Shown here in pieces: positions 1 to 10,544 of a DNA stretch of 64,000 nt (position 1 is its first letter; the number at the start of each line of letters is the position of its first letter). Origin of the DNA: Thalassotalea agarivorans (GTDB lineage Bacteria > Pseudomonadota > Gammaproteobacteria > Enterobacterales > Alteromonadaceae); the NCBI RefSeq assembly GCF_030295955.1, contig NZ_AP027363.1:62001-126000 (forward strand), read 5' to 3'. Both the position numbers and the translations under genes were made by a program. The notes beneath the pieces are model-generated. The model had not been told where the DNA came from. It ran no database searches and saw only the letters and a program-made list of their open reading frames with translations.

Positions 1-1
1 G

Positions 2-145
<144 letters not shown>

Positions 146-146
146 A

Positions 147-174
147 AAAAGCCTTGGTTTTCCAAGGCTTTTTC
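147..174. terminator. Bidirectional intrinsic terminator between hemB and gppA
   Basis: The stem GCCTTGG/CCAAGGC (151-157 with 162-168) has an A-run before it and a T-run after it, so it can end transcription from hemB (+) and from gppA (-). Confidence 0.8.
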
Positions 175-198
175 TTTTTATATCATCGCTAAATTTTC

Positions 199-1683
199 TT
201 ATTCTTGTTCGAGTAGTTGCAAAGAAATTCCCATAGGCGATATTTGCTGTTGCTCAGTCTCGATCTGTGCTTTTATCAATGGCGACACATTTTCTATCGC
301 AATCGCAAGGTTTGCATCATCTTCAGCATATAGCTTAACTTTAGGTAGCAGCATGTTGTCTCGATGAACACTTAATTTGATCGCTAGTCTTAACAACACG
401 GTAAGCAGTTTTGCTTGCGCAAGTGGTAGTTCGACTTGCTCGGTTAAAAGCTTTTCGTTAATTTTGCCACTTTGATTGGCAAGCAGGGCGCACAGCAACT
501 GACGTTGGCTTACATTGAAACCTGCTAGCTCCATATGGTTAAGCAAATAGTAGGCATGGCGTTCATGATTCTTAAAGCCAATGCTTTTGCCTATTTCATG
601 CATTTTACAGGCAGCAGACAATATCTCTCTAATATCATTGTCAGCCAGAATTTGCGTATATTGCTCACTCGAAGCAAGCTGCTGCACCAGCATTTCTACT
701 CGTTGGCTTTGTTGAAGATCTAATGAAAAGCGAGCGGTGATTTGATTGCACGTTTTCATGCGCACCGGCATTGGCTTTTCGCCATTAATCATTTGATACA
801 ACAAGCCTTCGCGTATTGCGCCAGAAGACAACTGTATTTGTTCAAAGCCAAAGCTTTCAAAAGCCGCTGCTAAAATAGCTAATCCACTAACAAATACCGG
901 TACGCGTTCGACCTGCAGCCCTGCAATATCTATATCTTCAAAATTATCGAATGACAAAACTTGCTGTTTCATCTCTTCGATAAAAGATTTATTGATAAAT
1001 GCATTGTGGCCGCGATGTGCGAGAATTTCTGCTAGCGCTTGCATGGTGCCTGAGCCACCAAGGACACATTGCCAGCCAATGGTTTTGTAGCTATCGACAA
1101 ATACAGTCAACTGTTTTTTGGCTGCTGCTACAGCATCATTGAAACGTTGTTCAGTGATACCACCGTCTTCAAAAAATTGTTTATTAAAGGTGACACACCC
1201 TAATGCAAGACTGGTTGCTTTAAGAACAGAATATTTATGCCCGATCACAAGTTCGGTGCTGGCACCACCAATATCAATGACAAACCTTTGGTCGGCACTA
1301 CTGTTAGTGCGAGCGACGCCCTGATAAATATATTCGGCTTCTTTCTCACCAGAGAGCAGGGTAATTTCTCTGCCTAATATCGCTTCAGCTTGTTCAATAA
1401 AGTCTGGTGCATTTTTAGCTAGCCTTAATGTCGCTGTAGCGACAATTCTGACTTTATCAGCGGAGATAGTGGTGAGCCTGTCAGCAAATAAGGCGATGCA
1501 ATCGAGCCCGCGTTGCATCGACTCTTGTGACAAGTTGTTGTTTTCGTCTAAGCCGGAAGCTAGTCGGACTTTACGTTTTATTTTGTCAACAACCTGCATG
1601 CCAGATAGTGTATTGCGGACAATGAGCATGTGAAAGCTGTTAGAACCTAAATCTATAATGGCAAACAAGGGTTGTTGGGACAT
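199..1683 (-). CDS. gppA: Ppx/GppA phosphatase: guanosine pentaphosphatase / exopolyphosphatase
   Basis: A 494-residue protein, the same length as E. coli GppA. The N-terminal ASKHA motif AIIDLGSNSFHMLIV lies at residues 8-22, a second phosphate-binding motif is VIDIGGASTELVIG, and a C-terminal HD-like segment (KMHEIGKSIGF) is present. The family hydrolyses pppGpp to ppGpp and/or polyphosphate in the cytosol. It begins 6 bp after rhlB on the same strand, and the pair is divergent from trxA, which is the rhlB-gppA/trxA order of enterobacteria. That synteny favours gppA over ppx. Which substrate dominates cannot be read from sequence. Confidence 0.85.
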   Translation of the reverse strand: MSQQPLFAIIDLGSNSFHMLIVRNTLSGMQVVDKIKRKVRLASGLDENNNLSQESMQRGLDCIALFADRLTTISADKVRIVATATLRLAKNAPDFIEQAEAILGREITLLSGEKEAEYIYQGVARTNSSADQRFVIDIGGASTELVIGHKYSVLKATSLALGCVTFNKQFFEDGGITEQRFNDAVAAAKKQLTVFVDSYKTIGWQCVLGGSGTMQALAEILAHRGHNAFINKSFIEEMKQQVLSFDNFEDIDIAGLQVERVPVFVSGLAILAAAFESFGFEQIQLSSGAIREGLLYQMINGEKPMPVRMKTCNQITARFSLDLQQSQRVEMLVQQLASSEQYTQILADNDIREILSAACKMHEIGKSIGFKNHERHAYYLLNHMELAGFNVSQRQLLCALLANQSGKINEKLLTEQVELPLAQAKLLTVLLRLAIKLSVHRDNMLLPKVKLYAEDDANLAIAIENVSPLIKAQIETEQQQISPMGISLQLLEQE

Positions 1684-1689
1684 AATACG

Positions 1690-2943
1690 TTAACGTCTTC
1701 TTCTCGATTGATTGTTATTGTTTTTATTAGTCGAATGAGGTTTATGTCGACGAGTTCTTGGTTTCGGTTTTGGTAAATCGTTTAACAGTGACGATGGGTC
1801 GTATTTGCTTACTGGTAACGAATGACCGATGTAGTCTTCTATCGCTGGTAAGTTAAATACATACTGTTCACACGCAAGGCTAATAGCATGACCCGTCGCG
1901 CCGGCTCTACCCGTGCGGCCAATACGATGGACATAATCTTCACAATCGTCAGGCAAATCATAATTAAACACGTGTGTTACCGCTGGTATATGTAAACCTC
2001 TAGCCGCAACATCGGTTGCAACTAACACATCCAACTGGCCTTTAGAAAACTGCTCTAATATTTTTAGTCGCTTATTCTGTGCAACATCGCCGGTTAATAA
2101 ACCTACACGAATCTTGTCGGCACGTAAATGGGCGTAAATGTTTTCACAGGTATGCTTAGTATTGGCAAATACGATGGCTTTATCTGGCCACTCTTCTTCA
2201 AGTAAGGTTTGAAAAAGCGCCATTTTGTCATCGTTTGATGGGTAGAATAATTCCTCGGTGATGCGCACATTAGTTTTTTGTTCTGGCTCAACTTCTACAC
2301 TAACTGGGCTATTCATATGCTCAAAAGCGAGCTCTTTAACGCGTAGTGACAAGGTGGCAGAAAACAGCATGCTAATACGCTTTTCCGCAGGAGGCATACG
2401 CTTGAACATATATCGAATGTCTTTGATAAAACCTAAATCAAACATTCTGTCTGCTTCATCTAGTACGACAACTTCAATATTATCAAGGCGATACACACCT
2501 TGTTTGTAGTAATCAATTAAACGACCGCAGGTACCTATTAAGATATCGACGCCTTTTTCTAGGGTCTGACGTTGACTTTCATAGCCTTCGCCCCCATATA
2601 CAACAGCAAGACGCAATCCTGTGCTTTTCGCCATTTCGATGGCGTCGCGTTGAATTTGAATCGCAAGTTCACGCGTAGGTGCCATGATAATCGCTCTAGG
2701 CTGATTATGTTCTGGCGTTGGATTGTTTAATAATTGATGAAAGGTAGCGGCTAAAAAAGCGATTGTTTTGCCTTCACCAGTTTGCGCTTGACCCGCGATA
2801 TCTTTACCTAGTAATAGTACTGGTAGAGACTTTGCTTGAATATTAGTACAGTTTTCAAAGCCTTTTGCAGCAAGCCCTGCAAGGACTTTTTCATCAAGTC
2901 CTAGCGCTGAGAATTTAATATCTGTTAAGTGTGTTTTGTTCAT
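1690..2943 (-). CDS. rhlB: ATP-dependent RNA helicase RhlB (DEAD-box)
   Basis: A 417-residue DEAD-box helicase that closely follows E. coli RhlB, an RNA-degradosome helicase that unwinds mRNA for RNase E/PNPase. Visible motifs are the Q-motif region with NIQAKSLP, motif I AQTGEGKT (53-60; Glu replaces the usual Thr), DEAD (162-165), SAT (195-197) and HRIGRTGR. The tail is basic and Arg/Lys/Asn rich, as expected for RNA binding. It starts [12 protein letters not shown], like the family. It is the first gene of an rhlB-gppA transcription unit divergent from trxA. Confidence 0.93.
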   Translation of the reverse strand: MNKTHLTDIKFSALGLDEKVLAGLAAKGFENCTNIQAKSLPVLLLGKDIAGQAQTGEGKTIAFLAATFHQLLNNPTPEHNQPRAIIMAPTRELAIQIQRDAIEMAKSTGLRLAVVYGGEGYESQRQTLEKGVDILIGTCGRLIDYYKQGVYRLDNIEVVVLDEADRMFDLGFIKDIRYMFKRMPPAEKRISMLFSATLSLRVKELAFEHMNSPVSVEVEPEQKTNVRITEELFYPSNDDKMALFQTLLEEEWPDKAIVFANTKHTCENIYAHLRADKIRVGLLTGDVAQNKRLKILEQFSKGQLDVLVATDVAARGLHIPAVTHVFNYDLPDDCEDYVHRIGRTGRAGATGHAISLACEQYVFNLPAIEDYIGHSLPVSKYDPSSLLNDLPKPKPRTRRHKPHSTNKNNNNQSRRRR

Positions 2944-3084
2944 GGGGACTTAGCTTAACAGGTTCTATGTGCAATAAGAATGTTTAGTTTTTGGAAATTT
3001 TTATTATCTTGTAACGGTTTATAGCATTGATATAAAAAATATCGGCTATATATCAGCCAACACTAGCAAGGAATAAATAGTTAT

Positions 3085-3113
3085 TTTCATTGCGAAAAAG
3101 TTACGTTTATAAT
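3085..3113 (+). promoter_or_regulatory. Candidate sigma-70 promoter for trxA
   Basis: A perfect -10 hexamer TATAAT (3108-3113) lies 17 bp after a weak -35 TTTCAT (3085-3090), about 60 bp upstream of the trxA start. The -35 match is poor, so the exact promoter is uncertain. Confidence 0.45.
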
Positions 3114-3174
3114 GGCACTCGAAATCATTGCCATTGTTTAGATGGCCTATGGCCTAAATGTTTTGGAGAAAAAA

Positions 3175-3501
3175 ATGAGCGATAAAATTGTTCAATTAAC
3201 CGATGCTGGTTTTGACGCGGATGTTTTGAATGCGTCTGGTCCTGTTTTAGTAGACTTTTGGGCAGAGTGGTGTGGACCGTGTAAGATGATTGCACCGATC
3301 CTTAATGACGTTGCTGAAGAGTACGCTGGTCAGGTAACAATTGGTAAATTAAACATTGACCAAAACCCAGATACAGCACCTAAATACGGTGTGCGCGGCA
3401 TCCCAACTTTAATCTTGTTTAAAGATGGCGCTGTTGTAGACACTAAGGTTGGCGCATTATCGAAGACTCAACTTAAAGAGTTTTTAGACGCGAATATTTA
3501 G
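3175..3501 (+). CDS. trxA: Thioredoxin 1
   Basis: A 108-residue thioredoxin, the general cytosolic dithiol reductant. The active site WCGPC is at residues 32-36 (redox Cys33 and Cys36), followed by the cis-proline loop GIPTL and the usual end EFLDANI. I chose the ATG at 3175 because it gives the family N-terminus [10 protein letters not shown] and has a GGAG ribosome site at 3165-3168. An in-frame start at 3142 would add 11 unrelated residues. The gene has its own terminator and lies between divergent rhlB and rho, the classical arrangement. Confidence 0.95.
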   Translation: MSDKIVQLTDAGFDADVLNASGPVLVDFWAEWCGPCKMIAPILNDVAEEYAGQVTIGKLNIDQNPDTAPKYGVRGIPTLILFKDGAVVDTKVGALSKTQLKEFLDANI

Positions 3502-3510
3502 TATTCTAAA

Positions 3511-3540
3511 TAAGGCCTGCAAATTTGCAGGCCTTTATTT
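3511..3540 (+). terminator. Intrinsic terminator of trxA
   Basis: A long stem AAGGCCTGC/GCAGGCCTT with a short AAATTT loop, followed by TTATTTT, 10 bp after the stop. Confidence 0.85.
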
Positions 3541-3666
3541 TAATTGACCTTTACCCAGCATATTTTTAGTGCTAAATTTACTACTCATATAATATACACA
3601 TCAGAAGCGAACTTCTTTCGTATCTTTGCCAACAGGCATTAAACAATAACTTTTAGAATCCTCACT

Positions 3667-4926
3667 ATGAATCTTACCGAACTTAAAGATAAATCAATCA
3701 ATGAATTACTTGCTCTAGCAGAATCTATGAAGCTTGAGCATTTAGGGCGTAGCCGCAAGCAAGACATCATTTTTGCCATCTTAAAAGCACATGCTAAAAG
3801 TGGTGAAGATATCTTCGGCGGTGGCGTATTAGAAATACTACAAGATGGCTTTGGGTTCTTACGTTCTTCCGACTCCTCCTATTTGGCAGGTCCTGACGAT
3901 ATCTATGTATCGCCAAGCCAAATTCGCCGATTCAGTATGCGAACGGGTGATACGATTCAAGGTAAAATTCGTCCGCCAAAAGATGGTGAACGCTATTTTG
4001 CTTTGCTAAAAGTAAATGAAGTTAACTTCGACAAACCAGAAAATTCTCGCAATAAAGTCCTTTTTGAAAACTTAACACCGATCCATGCCAACAATCGTAT
4101 CGTAATGGAACGTGGTAATGGCTCTACTGAAGACATTACTGCTCGTGTGTTAGATTTAGCTTCACCTATTGGTAAAGGTCAGCGTGGTTTGATAGTTGCA
4201 CCGCCGAAAGCCGGTAAAACCTTGCTTCTGCAAAACATCGCACAAAGCATCGCGCACAACCATCCAGAGTGTGAGTTAATGGTGTTGTTAATCGATGAGC
4301 GTCCAGAAGAAGTTACTGAGATGCAGCGATTAGTTAAAGGTGAAGTCGTTGCTTCTACCTTCGACGAACCAGCAAGCCGTCACGTTCAGGTTGCTGAAAT
4401 GGTGATTGAAAAAGCCAAGCGCTTAGTTGAACACAAGAAAGATGTGGTCATTCTATTAGATTCAATCACTCGTTTAGCACGTGCGTATAACACGGTTATA
4501 CCTTCATCAGGTAAAATCCTAACCGGTGGTGTTGATGCGAATGCATTGCATCGTCCGAAACGCTTCTTTGGTGCAGCTCGTAATATTGAAGAAGGCGGTA
4601 GCTTAACGATTATTGCGACAGCATTGATTGAAACCGGCTCGAAAATGGATGAAGTTATCTATGAGGAGTTTAAAGGTACAGGTAACATGGAATTACACCT
4701 GTCTCGTAAGATAGCAGAAAAACGAGTTTTCCCTGCAATCCACTTTAACCGCAGTGGTACGCGTCGTGAAGAGCTACTGACAAAAGCGGATGAGCTACAG
4801 AAAATGTGGATATTGCGTAAGATTGTCCATGAAATGGGCGAAATCGACGCAATGGAGTTTATGATAGATAAACTGGCAATGACAAAGACCAATGATGAGT
4901 TCTTTGATGCAATGAAACGCAAATAG
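3667..4926 (+). CDS. rho: Transcription termination factor Rho
   Basis: A 419-residue protein, identical in length to E. coli Rho, the hexameric RNA-dependent ATPase that ends transcription. The N-terminal Rho-N and cold-shock-like RNA-binding regions include GFGFLRSS (61-68). The Walker A motif PPKAGKT is at 179-185 with the same residue numbers as E. coli (Lys181, Lys184), and Walker B is [16 protein letters not shown]. The start ATG gives the standard [10 protein letters not shown]. It follows trxA, as in enterobacteria. The 160-bp leader could hold Rho autoregulation signals, but I identified none. Confidence 0.96.
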   Translation: MNLTELKDKSINELLALAESMKLEHLGRSRKQDIIFAILKAHAKSGEDIFGGGVLEILQDGFGFLRSSDSSYLAGPDDIYVSPSQIRRFSMRTGDTIQGKIRPPKDGERYFALLKVNEVNFDKPENSRNKVLFENLTPIHANNRIVMERGNGSTEDITARVLDLASPIGKGQRGLIVAPPKAGKTLLLQNIAQSIAHNHPECELMVLLIDERPEEVTEMQRLVKGEVVASTFDEPASRHVQVAEMVIEKAKRLVEHKKDVVILLDSITRLARAYNTVIPSSGKILTGGVDANALHRPKRFFGAARNIEEGGSLTIIATALIETGSKMDEVIYEEFKGTGNMELHLSRKIAEKRVFPAIHFNRSGTRREELLTKADELQKMWILRKIVHEMGEIDAMEFMIDKLAMTKTNDEFFDAMKRK

Positions 4927-4941
4927 CGCTTCAAGATTTTC

Positions 4942-4970
4942 AAAAGCCAGCAATTTGCTGGCTTTTTATT
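4942..4970 (+). terminator. Intrinsic terminator of rho
   Basis: The stem AAAAGCCAGCAA/TTGCTGGCTTTT ends in a T-rich tract just after rho and just before ubiD. Confidence 0.8.
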
Positions 4971-4985
4971 ACCTCAAAAGAAACG

Positions 4986-6461
4986 ATGAAATATAAAGAC
5001 TTAAGAGATTTTATTGATCAGCTAGAAAAGCTTGGTCAGTTAAAAAGAATCAAGCAACCGATTTCAACGCATTTGGCGATGACAGAAATCAGTGATCGTA
5101 CTTTGCGTGCGCAAGGGCCAGCGTTGTTGTTTGAAAACCCTGAAGGTTTTGACACACCTGTACTGGCGAACTTGTTTGGCACACCCGAACGAGTTGCATT
5201 GGCAATGGGGCAAACCGAAGTAAGCGCGCTTCGAGATGTTGGTAAGCTGCTGGCGACGCTAAAAGAGCCTGAGCCACCAAAGGGTTTTAAAGACGCCATC
5301 GATAAACTGCCTTTGTTCAAACAAGTGTTGAACATGCCGGTAAAAACGGTACGTAAAGCGCCTTGCCAAAAAGTGGTATTAACAGGTGATGACGTTGATT
5401 TAACTAAGCTGCCAATTCAAACGTGTTGGCCTGGCGATGTTGCGCCGCTGATTACGTGGGGATTAACGATTACTAAAGGCCCTCACAAAAAGCGTCAGAA
5501 CTTAGGTATTTATCGTCAGCAATTATTAGGTAAAAACAAAGTCATTATGCGCTGGCTATCGCATCGTGGTGGCGCTATCGACTTTTTCGAATTTAAAAAG
5601 CAATTTCCAGGCGAAAAATTTCCAGTATCTGTTGCGTTAGGCGCTGATCCGGCAACTATTTTAGGAGCAGTAACGCCAGTGCCAGACACCTTGTCTGAAT
5701 ACGCCTTTGCAGGTTTGTTGCGCGGTAGTAAAACAGAAGTGACTAAATGTGTAAGTAACGATCTGGAAGTGCCAGCTTCTGCTGAAATCGTGCTTGAAGG
5801 CTATATTGATCCAGATGAATTGGCGCCTGAAGGCCCGTATGGCGATCACACCGGTTACTACAACGAAGTGGATAACTTCCCAGTATTTACCGTGACTCAC
5901 ATGACCATGCGTGAAAACCCAATTTATCACAGTACTTATACCGGCAGGCCACCTGATGAACCTGCTATCTTAGGTGTTGCGCTAAATGAAGTATTTGTGC
6001 CTATTCTTCAAAAGCAGTTTCCTGAAATTGTCGACTTTTATCTGCCGCCAGAGGGCTGTTCTTATCGCTTAGCTGTGGTCACAATTAAGAAGCAATATCC
6101 GGGGCATGCCAAGCGCGTTATGCTCGGGGTATGGTCTTTCCTAAGGCAGTTCATGTACACCAAATTCGTTATTGTCTGTGACGATGATATCAATGCACGT
6201 GATTGGCAAGATGTGATTTGGGCTATGACCACGCGTATGGATCCGGCGCGTGATACTACGATGATTGAACATACGCCAATCGATTACCTCGACTTCGCCT
6301 CGCCAGTATCTGGTTTGGGCAGCAAGATGGGGATGGATGCCACCAATAAATGGCCGGGTGAAACCGACCGCGAATGGGGCGAACCTATCGTTATGGATGA
6401 ATCGATTAAACGTTATGTTGATGATATCTGGGATGAGCTTGATATCTTCGGTGAACAATAA
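4986..6461 (+). CDS. ubiD: 4-hydroxy-3-polyprenylbenzoate decarboxylase UbiD
   Basis: A 491-residue prenylated-FMN-dependent decarboxylase (E. coli 497 residues). In ubiquinone synthesis it removes the carboxylate of 3-polyprenyl-4-hydroxybenzoate. Family signatures are the start [10 protein letters not shown], the segment [13 protein letters not shown], and [13 protein letters not shown], which carries residues of the prFMN/metal site. The cofactor would come from UbiX, which is not in the window. It precedes fre by 134 bp, the same ubiD-fre pairing as in E. coli. The ATG lies 15 bp past the rho terminator. Confidence 0.93.
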   Translation: MKYKDLRDFIDQLEKLGQLKRIKQPISTHLAMTEISDRTLRAQGPALLFENPEGFDTPVLANLFGTPERVALAMGQTEVSALRDVGKLLATLKEPEPPKGFKDAIDKLPLFKQVLNMPVKTVRKAPCQKVVLTGDDVDLTKLPIQTCWPGDVAPLITWGLTITKGPHKKRQNLGIYRQQLLGKNKVIMRWLSHRGGAIDFFEFKKQFPGEKFPVSVALGADPATILGAVTPVPDTLSEYAFAGLLRGSKTEVTKCVSNDLEVPASAEIVLEGYIDPDELAPEGPYGDHTGYYNEVDNFPVFTVTHMTMRENPIYHSTYTGRPPDEPAILGVALNEVFVPILQKQFPEIVDFYLPPEGCSYRLAVVTIKKQYPGHAKRVMLGVWSFLRQFMYTKFVIVCDDDINARDWQDVIWAMTTRMDPARDTTMIEHTPIDYLDFASPVSGLGSKMGMDATNKWPGETDREWGEPIVMDESIKRYVDDIWDELDIFGEQ

Positions 6462-6595
6462 ACCTATCGACTAAGTCGCTTTTACAGTTCATTTGCATAG
6501 TTTTATTAGCTGACTAAAAAAAAATCGGTTACAATGTCGCCCTTTTTGTGTCCGGGCTCAATGTAGCCGATTTAATTGAAGGTGATGGATAGGTC

Positions 6596-7291
6596 ATGCA
6601 AGCGGTAAAGTGTCAGGTTGAATCGTTAAGCAATTTAACAGCTCATGTGTTCAAAGTGATGTTAAAGCCAAGTGAGAAAGTAAACTTTCTTGCTGGGCAG
6701 TATCTTAATTTTGTCATGAGTGAAGACGACAAACGTCCATTCTCTATTGCCAGCTCTCCAAACAGCGATCTAATCGAACTTCAAATTGGTGCATTTGGCG
6801 AAGACAGCTATGCGATGCAAGTGATTGACCGTATCCGTGAAAGTGACACTGTGACTGTTGAAGTAGCCAATGGTAATGCTTATTTACGTGAGGAAAGTGA
6901 GCGCCCACTTATACTTTTGGCCGGTGGGACAGGCTTCTCTTTCATTAAATCTATATTTGAATACTTAGTAGACACAAATTCATCACGCCCAGTAAAAGTG
7001 TATTGGGGCCTGCGTGACGAAAGTGCCGTATACGAATTGTCAGAAACTAAAACTGCGATAGAGTCACTTCCCAATGGTTCATTTGTGCCAGTGGTTGAGA
7101 ACGCTTCAACACAGTGGCAAGGTAAAACAGGTTTAGTGCACAAAGCGGCAATGGCAGATTTTGATACTCTTGCTGGTTACGACATCTATCTTGCCGGTCG
7201 TTTTGATATGATCGGTGTGTTACGAGATGATTTTGTTGCACATGGCGCAGATATCGACCATATGTATGCCGATGCTTTTGCGTTTATCTAA
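6596..7291 (+). CDS. fre: NAD(P)H-flavin reductase
   Basis: A 231-residue ferredoxin-reductase-like protein (E. coli Fre 233). It reduces free flavins with NAD(P)H, supplying FMNH2/FADH2, and can reduce ferric complexes. The flavin-contact motif RPFSIAS is at 47-53, the nucleotide-binding AGGTGFS at 109-115, and the end YADAFAFI is typical. No 2Fe-2S domain follows, which separates it from larger oxygenase reductases. It sits downstream of ubiD with a possible promoter in the AT-rich gap and has a strong terminator. Confidence 0.9.
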   Translation: MQAVKCQVESLSNLTAHVFKVMLKPSEKVNFLAGQYLNFVMSEDDKRPFSIASSPNSDLIELQIGAFGEDSYAMQVIDRIRESDTVTVEVANGNAYLREESERPLILLAGGTGFSFIKSIFEYLVDTNSSRPVKVYWGLRDESAVYELSETKTAIESLPNGSFVPVVENASTQWQGKTGLVHKAAMADFDTLAGYDIYLAGRFDMIGVLRDDFVAHGADIDHMYADAFAFI

Positions 7292-7313
7292 CGCAGCAAT
7301 ATCACAATATTGA

Positions 7314-7341
7314 TAAAAAAAGGGCTGACGCCCTTTTTTTG
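7314..7341. terminator. Bidirectional terminator between fre and the cyclophilin gene
   Basis: A7-GGGC-TGAC-GCCC-T7: a short GC stem flanked by A and T runs, usable from both convergent genes. Confidence 0.85.
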
Positions 7342-7347
7342 TGCTCG

Positions 7348-8190
7348 CTATTTGCTTACCGGCGCTACTCTAGAATGCACTTGCACTTGGCATACATCCA
7401 ATACCGCTGGTGGCGTGTGATAGAAGAATGGGTGTGTTCTGTTCGCGCGATTAAATAAACGCTTTGCGAAGGCATCAGTATCTGTGCGTTCAACTTCTAT
7501 CGTTAGTTGTTTCTTTTGGGGCAAATCAGCCATTACGTCGAAAGATACAATGTCGGTAAAACCTTTTTCAGCAATAATATCATCACCTTTATAGTCTTTA
7601 GTTCTGGCAATACCTTGCACATTGTCCATGCCATAAATAACACGACCGAATATCGCCATGTTACGATCTAAATAGCGCGGCGCTTGACCGATGACAAAAT
7701 AAAAGTGATGTGTGCCACTGTCTTTATCGGTCTCCCTTGCCAGTGCGATTGTTCCAGGGCAATGAGTTAACCAAGCTGATGATTTGTCCGCATCAAGTGC
7801 CACAGCAAAGCCGTCTTTAAAGCCTGTTTCAGCGGCGAACATATCTGTTTTTGATACAGAAGTGTATGGCCATTGCTTATCGATCTTAATGCTGTCTTCC
7901 ATGGCAATAGTTTTACTTTCCGTTGGGTCTTCAAGAGGACCCGCCTGCGCAACAAAGCCATCTACAACACGATAGAACTTGCTTTGGTGATAGAACCCAG
8001 CACGCACTAGCGATTTAATATGGGCTACGTGATTTGGTGCGAACTCTGGGGCAAGCTCGATGACTACTAATCCATTAGCGAGGTTTAACAGCAACGTATT
8101 TTCTTTGTCTGGCGTGCGCCATAACGACTCACTTTCTGCGCTTTGGCTAGAAAAGGTCAGTAAAGTTAACAACACTAGCGTTAGTTTCAT
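7348..8190 (-). CDS. Exported cyclophilin-type peptidyl-prolyl cis-trans isomerase
   Basis: A 280-residue protein with a cleavable-looking signal peptide (MKLTLVLLTLLTFSSQSAES), so probably periplasmic. The cyclophilin fold is indicated by APNHVAHIKSLVRAGFYHQSKFYRVVDGFVAQ in the first third (residues about 49-80), then GTIALARETD and FYFVIGQAPRYLD. It is longer than PpiA (about 190 residues), with extra C-terminal sequence of unknown role. Isomerisation of X-Pro bonds during envelope protein folding is the family role. The gene is monocistronic, convergent with fre and divergent from the DUF445 gene. Confidence 0.8.
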   Translation of the reverse strand: MKLTLVLLTLLTFSSQSAESESLWRTPDKENTLLLNLANGLVVIELAPEFAPNHVAHIKSLVRAGFYHQSKFYRVVDGFVAQAGPLEDPTESKTIAMEDSIKIDKQWPYTSVSKTDMFAAETGFKDGFAVALDADKSSAWLTHCPGTIALARETDKDSGTHHFYFVIGQAPRYLDRNMAIFGRVIYGMDNVQGIARTKDYKGDDIIAEKGFTDIVSFDVMADLPQKKQLTIEVERTDTDAFAKRLFNRANRTHPFFYHTPPAVLDVCQVQVHSRVAPVSK

Positions 8191-8295
8191 CTGTTTTTTC
8201 TATGTTTTGGTTTTACTGTATCGAACCATTTATTGGAGCGAATGGCAAGGGACTGGTATTATGCGGTCAAAAATATCGTCGAAAAGGATTGTCCC

Positions 8296-9006
8296 TTGAA
8301 CAAAAGCTTAGCCACAAATCTTATTGCCTTGGCCGCGCTACTTGCAGGCTTTTTGCTAGAACAACACATTGTATTCACCGTTGGCTTATTCGCCCTTTCC
8401 GGGGCTGTGACTAATTGGATAGCCGTGCATATGCTATTTGAAAAAGTTCCGTTTTTGTATGGCTCTGGTGTCGTGCCAGCGCGCTTTGAAGAGTTTAAAG
8501 CCGGTATCAAACATTTGATGATGACCCAGTTCTTTACCGAGCAAAACATTGATCGATTCCTCTCTACAAAAAGTGGTGATGCCGCTGCTATTGACCTGCA
8601 AGGGATTATCCAAAAAGTAGACTTGTCGCCGGCTTTTGACAAACTGGTGGAGGTTATCGAAAACAGTAGCTTTGGCGGAATGTTAGCAATGTTTGGTGGT
8701 AGTGAAGCCTTGCAACCTATGCGTGAACCTTTTGTAGAAAAAATGCAACAGGCATTGGCTGAGATAACAGAAAAAGACGACTTTGCTGAACTTGTAAGAG
8801 CCGAATTAGAACAGCCTAATATACTTGATAATATGCAGCAAAAAGTCGCTGATATTATTGAGCAACGGTTAAACGAATTAACGCCGCAAATAGTGAAAGA
8901 CATTGTGCAGGATATGATACGAAAACACTTAGGTTGGCTCGTTGTTTGGGGCGGCGTGTTTGGCGGTTTGATTGGCTTAATAGCGGCATTAACCACAGGC
9001 TTTTAA
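8296..9006 (+). CDS. DUF445 family membrane protein
   Basis: A protein of about 236 residues. It has an N-terminal hydrophobic helix (LATNLIALAALLAGFLLEQ), a second helix followed by TNWIAVHMLFEKVPF typical of DUF445, a long charged amphipathic middle and a C-terminal transmembrane helix (LVVWGGVFGGLIGLIAAL). No biochemical role is established. The start is uncertain: TTG at 8296 has AAGGA at 8284-8288 with 7-nt spacing and gives the family-like NKSLATNLIAL. ATG at 8242 would add 18 polar residues and has a GGAG only 3 nt away. A 245-codon open frame on the opposite strand is a shadow. Confidence 0.75.
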   Translation: MNKSLATNLIALAALLAGFLLEQHIVFTVGLFALSGAVTNWIAVHMLFEKVPFLYGSGVVPARFEEFKAGIKHLMMTQFFTEQNIDRFLSTKSGDAAAIDLQGIIQKVDLSPAFDKLVEVIENSSFGGMLAMFGGSEALQPMREPFVEKMQQALAEITEKDDFAELVRAELEQPNILDNMQQKVADIIEQRLNELTPQIVKDIVQDMIRKHLGWLVVWGGVFGGLIGLIAALTTGF

Positions 9007-9200
9007 TTGGTTTTTTTTATGGCTTAAAGACGTGTAAAGATCGAAGCGAGCTAAGTCATTTTAAAAAAGCATGAATAACTCGAAAAATTATCTGTTTCGG
9101 TATTACTTGTTACTCTGATTTGGGGTATGCTTTCGCTTTACGTCACACCGCAAGGCGTGGCCTTTTTTGAACACTTAATAAATGCAACAGGAAAACAATC

Positions 9201-10391
9201 ATGTTTGGTAGTTTACAAGCGTTACCAGCAGACCCTATTTTAGGACTTTTGGCAAAATATCGTGAAGATACAAATCCGCAAAAAATCGACTTAGGTGTTG
9301 GTGTATATAAGGATGAATCTGGACACACAGCGATATTAGACTGCGTTAAAAAAGCAGAACAACATCGCTTGGAAACTGAAGACACTAAAGTTTACATTGG
9401 CCCAACAGGATCGCCATTGTTTAACCAAACAATGAGTGAGCTTATTTTTGGTGCAAGCCACCCTGTGCTTTTATCAAACCGTGCACGTACAGTTTCGGCG
9501 CCAGGTGGCACCGGTGCTTTGCGCGTAGCGGGTGAATTTATTAACAACGTAAAGTCTGGTGCAACGATTTGGGTGAGCAACCCAACGTGGGCAAACCACA
9601 CAGGTTTGTTTGAAGCGGCTGGCTTAGAAGTTAAAACATACCCGTACTATGATTACGAGAACAAGTGTTTAGACTTCGACGGCATGCTGGCGCAATTGAA
9701 GCAGTTAAGCAGTGACGACGTTGTTTTATTACATGCATGTTGTCACAACCCTAGTGGCATGGATTTATCGCAAGAACAATGGCAACAAGTCGTTGAAGTA
9801 GCGAAATCAGTTGGTTTCTTACCTGTTATCGATATGGCATATCAAGGTTTTGGTGACGGCTTAGACGCTGACGCTTATGGCCTTCGTTTAATGGCTGAGT
9901 CTGTGGATGAACTCGTGATTTGTAGTTCTTGTTCGAAAAACTTCGGTTTGTACCGCGAACGTATTGGTGCGTGTACTGTTATTGCAGCAAGTGCAAGCGC
10001 AGCTGATGTTGCAAATTCTGTGCTGTTATCGACGGTACGTTGTATCTACTCTATGCCACCAGCGCATGGTGCAGCGATTGTAGAAACGATTCTAAGCAGC
10101 GAAGAATTAACGGCACAATGGCATCAAGAACTTGCTGAAATGCGTGATCGCATTAATGGCAATCGTAAGCTAATTGTAGACAAGCTTGTTGAAAACGGTG
10201 TAACACGCGACTTCTCATTTATTACGCGTCAAAAAGGGATGTTTTCATTCCTAGGTATTACCCCAGAGCAAGTACAGCAGCTACAAGACGAGTACTCAAT
10301 TTATATGGTGGGTTCTAGCCGTATGAGTATTGCAGGTATCGCCAATAGCAATGTTGATTACCTAGCAGCGTCAATTGCCAAAGTATTGTAA
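9201..10391 (+). CDS. Aspartate/aromatic amino acid aminotransferase (class I)
   Basis: A 396-residue PLP enzyme whose numbering matches E. coli AspC. The PLP lysine is Lys246 in SSCSKNFGLYRERIG, the PLP phosphate/ring contacts fall in PGGTGALR and DMAYQGF (211-217), and the motif HNPSGMD is present. It moves amino groups between aspartate or aromatic amino acids and 2-oxoglutarate. AspC and TyrB are close paralogues and I cannot assign one safely. The ATG has AGGAAA upstream. The 194-bp gap before it holds the presumed promoter, and a GC-rich terminator follows. Confidence 0.88.
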   Translation: MFGSLQALPADPILGLLAKYREDTNPQKIDLGVGVYKDESGHTAILDCVKKAEQHRLETEDTKVYIGPTGSPLFNQTMSELIFGASHPVLLSNRARTVSAPGGTGALRVAGEFINNVKSGATIWVSNPTWANHTGLFEAAGLEVKTYPYYDYENKCLDFDGMLAQLKQLSSDDVVLLHACCHNPSGMDLSQEQWQQVVEVAKSVGFLPVIDMAYQGFGDGLDADAYGLRLMAESVDELVICSSCSKNFGLYRERIGACTVIAASASAADVANSVLLSTVRCIYSMPPAHGAAIVETILSSEELTAQWHQELAEMRDRINGNRKLIVDKLVENGVTRDFSFITRQKGMFSFLGITPEQVQQLQDEYSIYMVGSSRMSIAGIANSNVDYLAASIAKVL

Positions 10392-10409
10392 TCAACCAAT
10401 AAGCTAAGT

Positions 10410-10442
10410 AAACGCCGGCGCTATTTAGTGCTGGCGTTTTTG
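10410..10442 (+). terminator. Intrinsic terminator after the aminotransferase gene
   Basis: AAACGCCGGCGC pairs, with wobble, with GTGCTGGCGTTT across a TATTTA loop. A T-rich tail follows. Confidence 0.8.
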
Positions 10443-10544
10443 TTTGTAGCCGTTAGCGTATACGCAACAAACCTAGAAATACCCAGTAAAATTGGGTATA
10501 GTGCGCGGCTATATTTACGTCCAAAATGTTTTTAGGAGCTCAAC

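Noticed and set aside
3541-3666. A promoter with TATAAT at 3588-3593 for rho
   Set aside because: The -10 is perfect, but no acceptable -35 is found at 16-18 bp, so I did not list it as a feature.
8259-8996. A 245-codon open frame on the minus strand opposite the DUF445 gene
   Set aside because: Its product is Cys/Ser/Ile-rich without family features, while the plus-strand frame is a recognisable DUF445 protein. It is a codon-bias shadow.
9151-9168. A weak hairpin AAGGC-GTG-GCCTT with a T-run, as terminator of the DUF445 gene
   Set aside because: The stem is only 5 bp, lies 145 bp after the stop and is close to the next gene's ribosome site; too weak to annotate.
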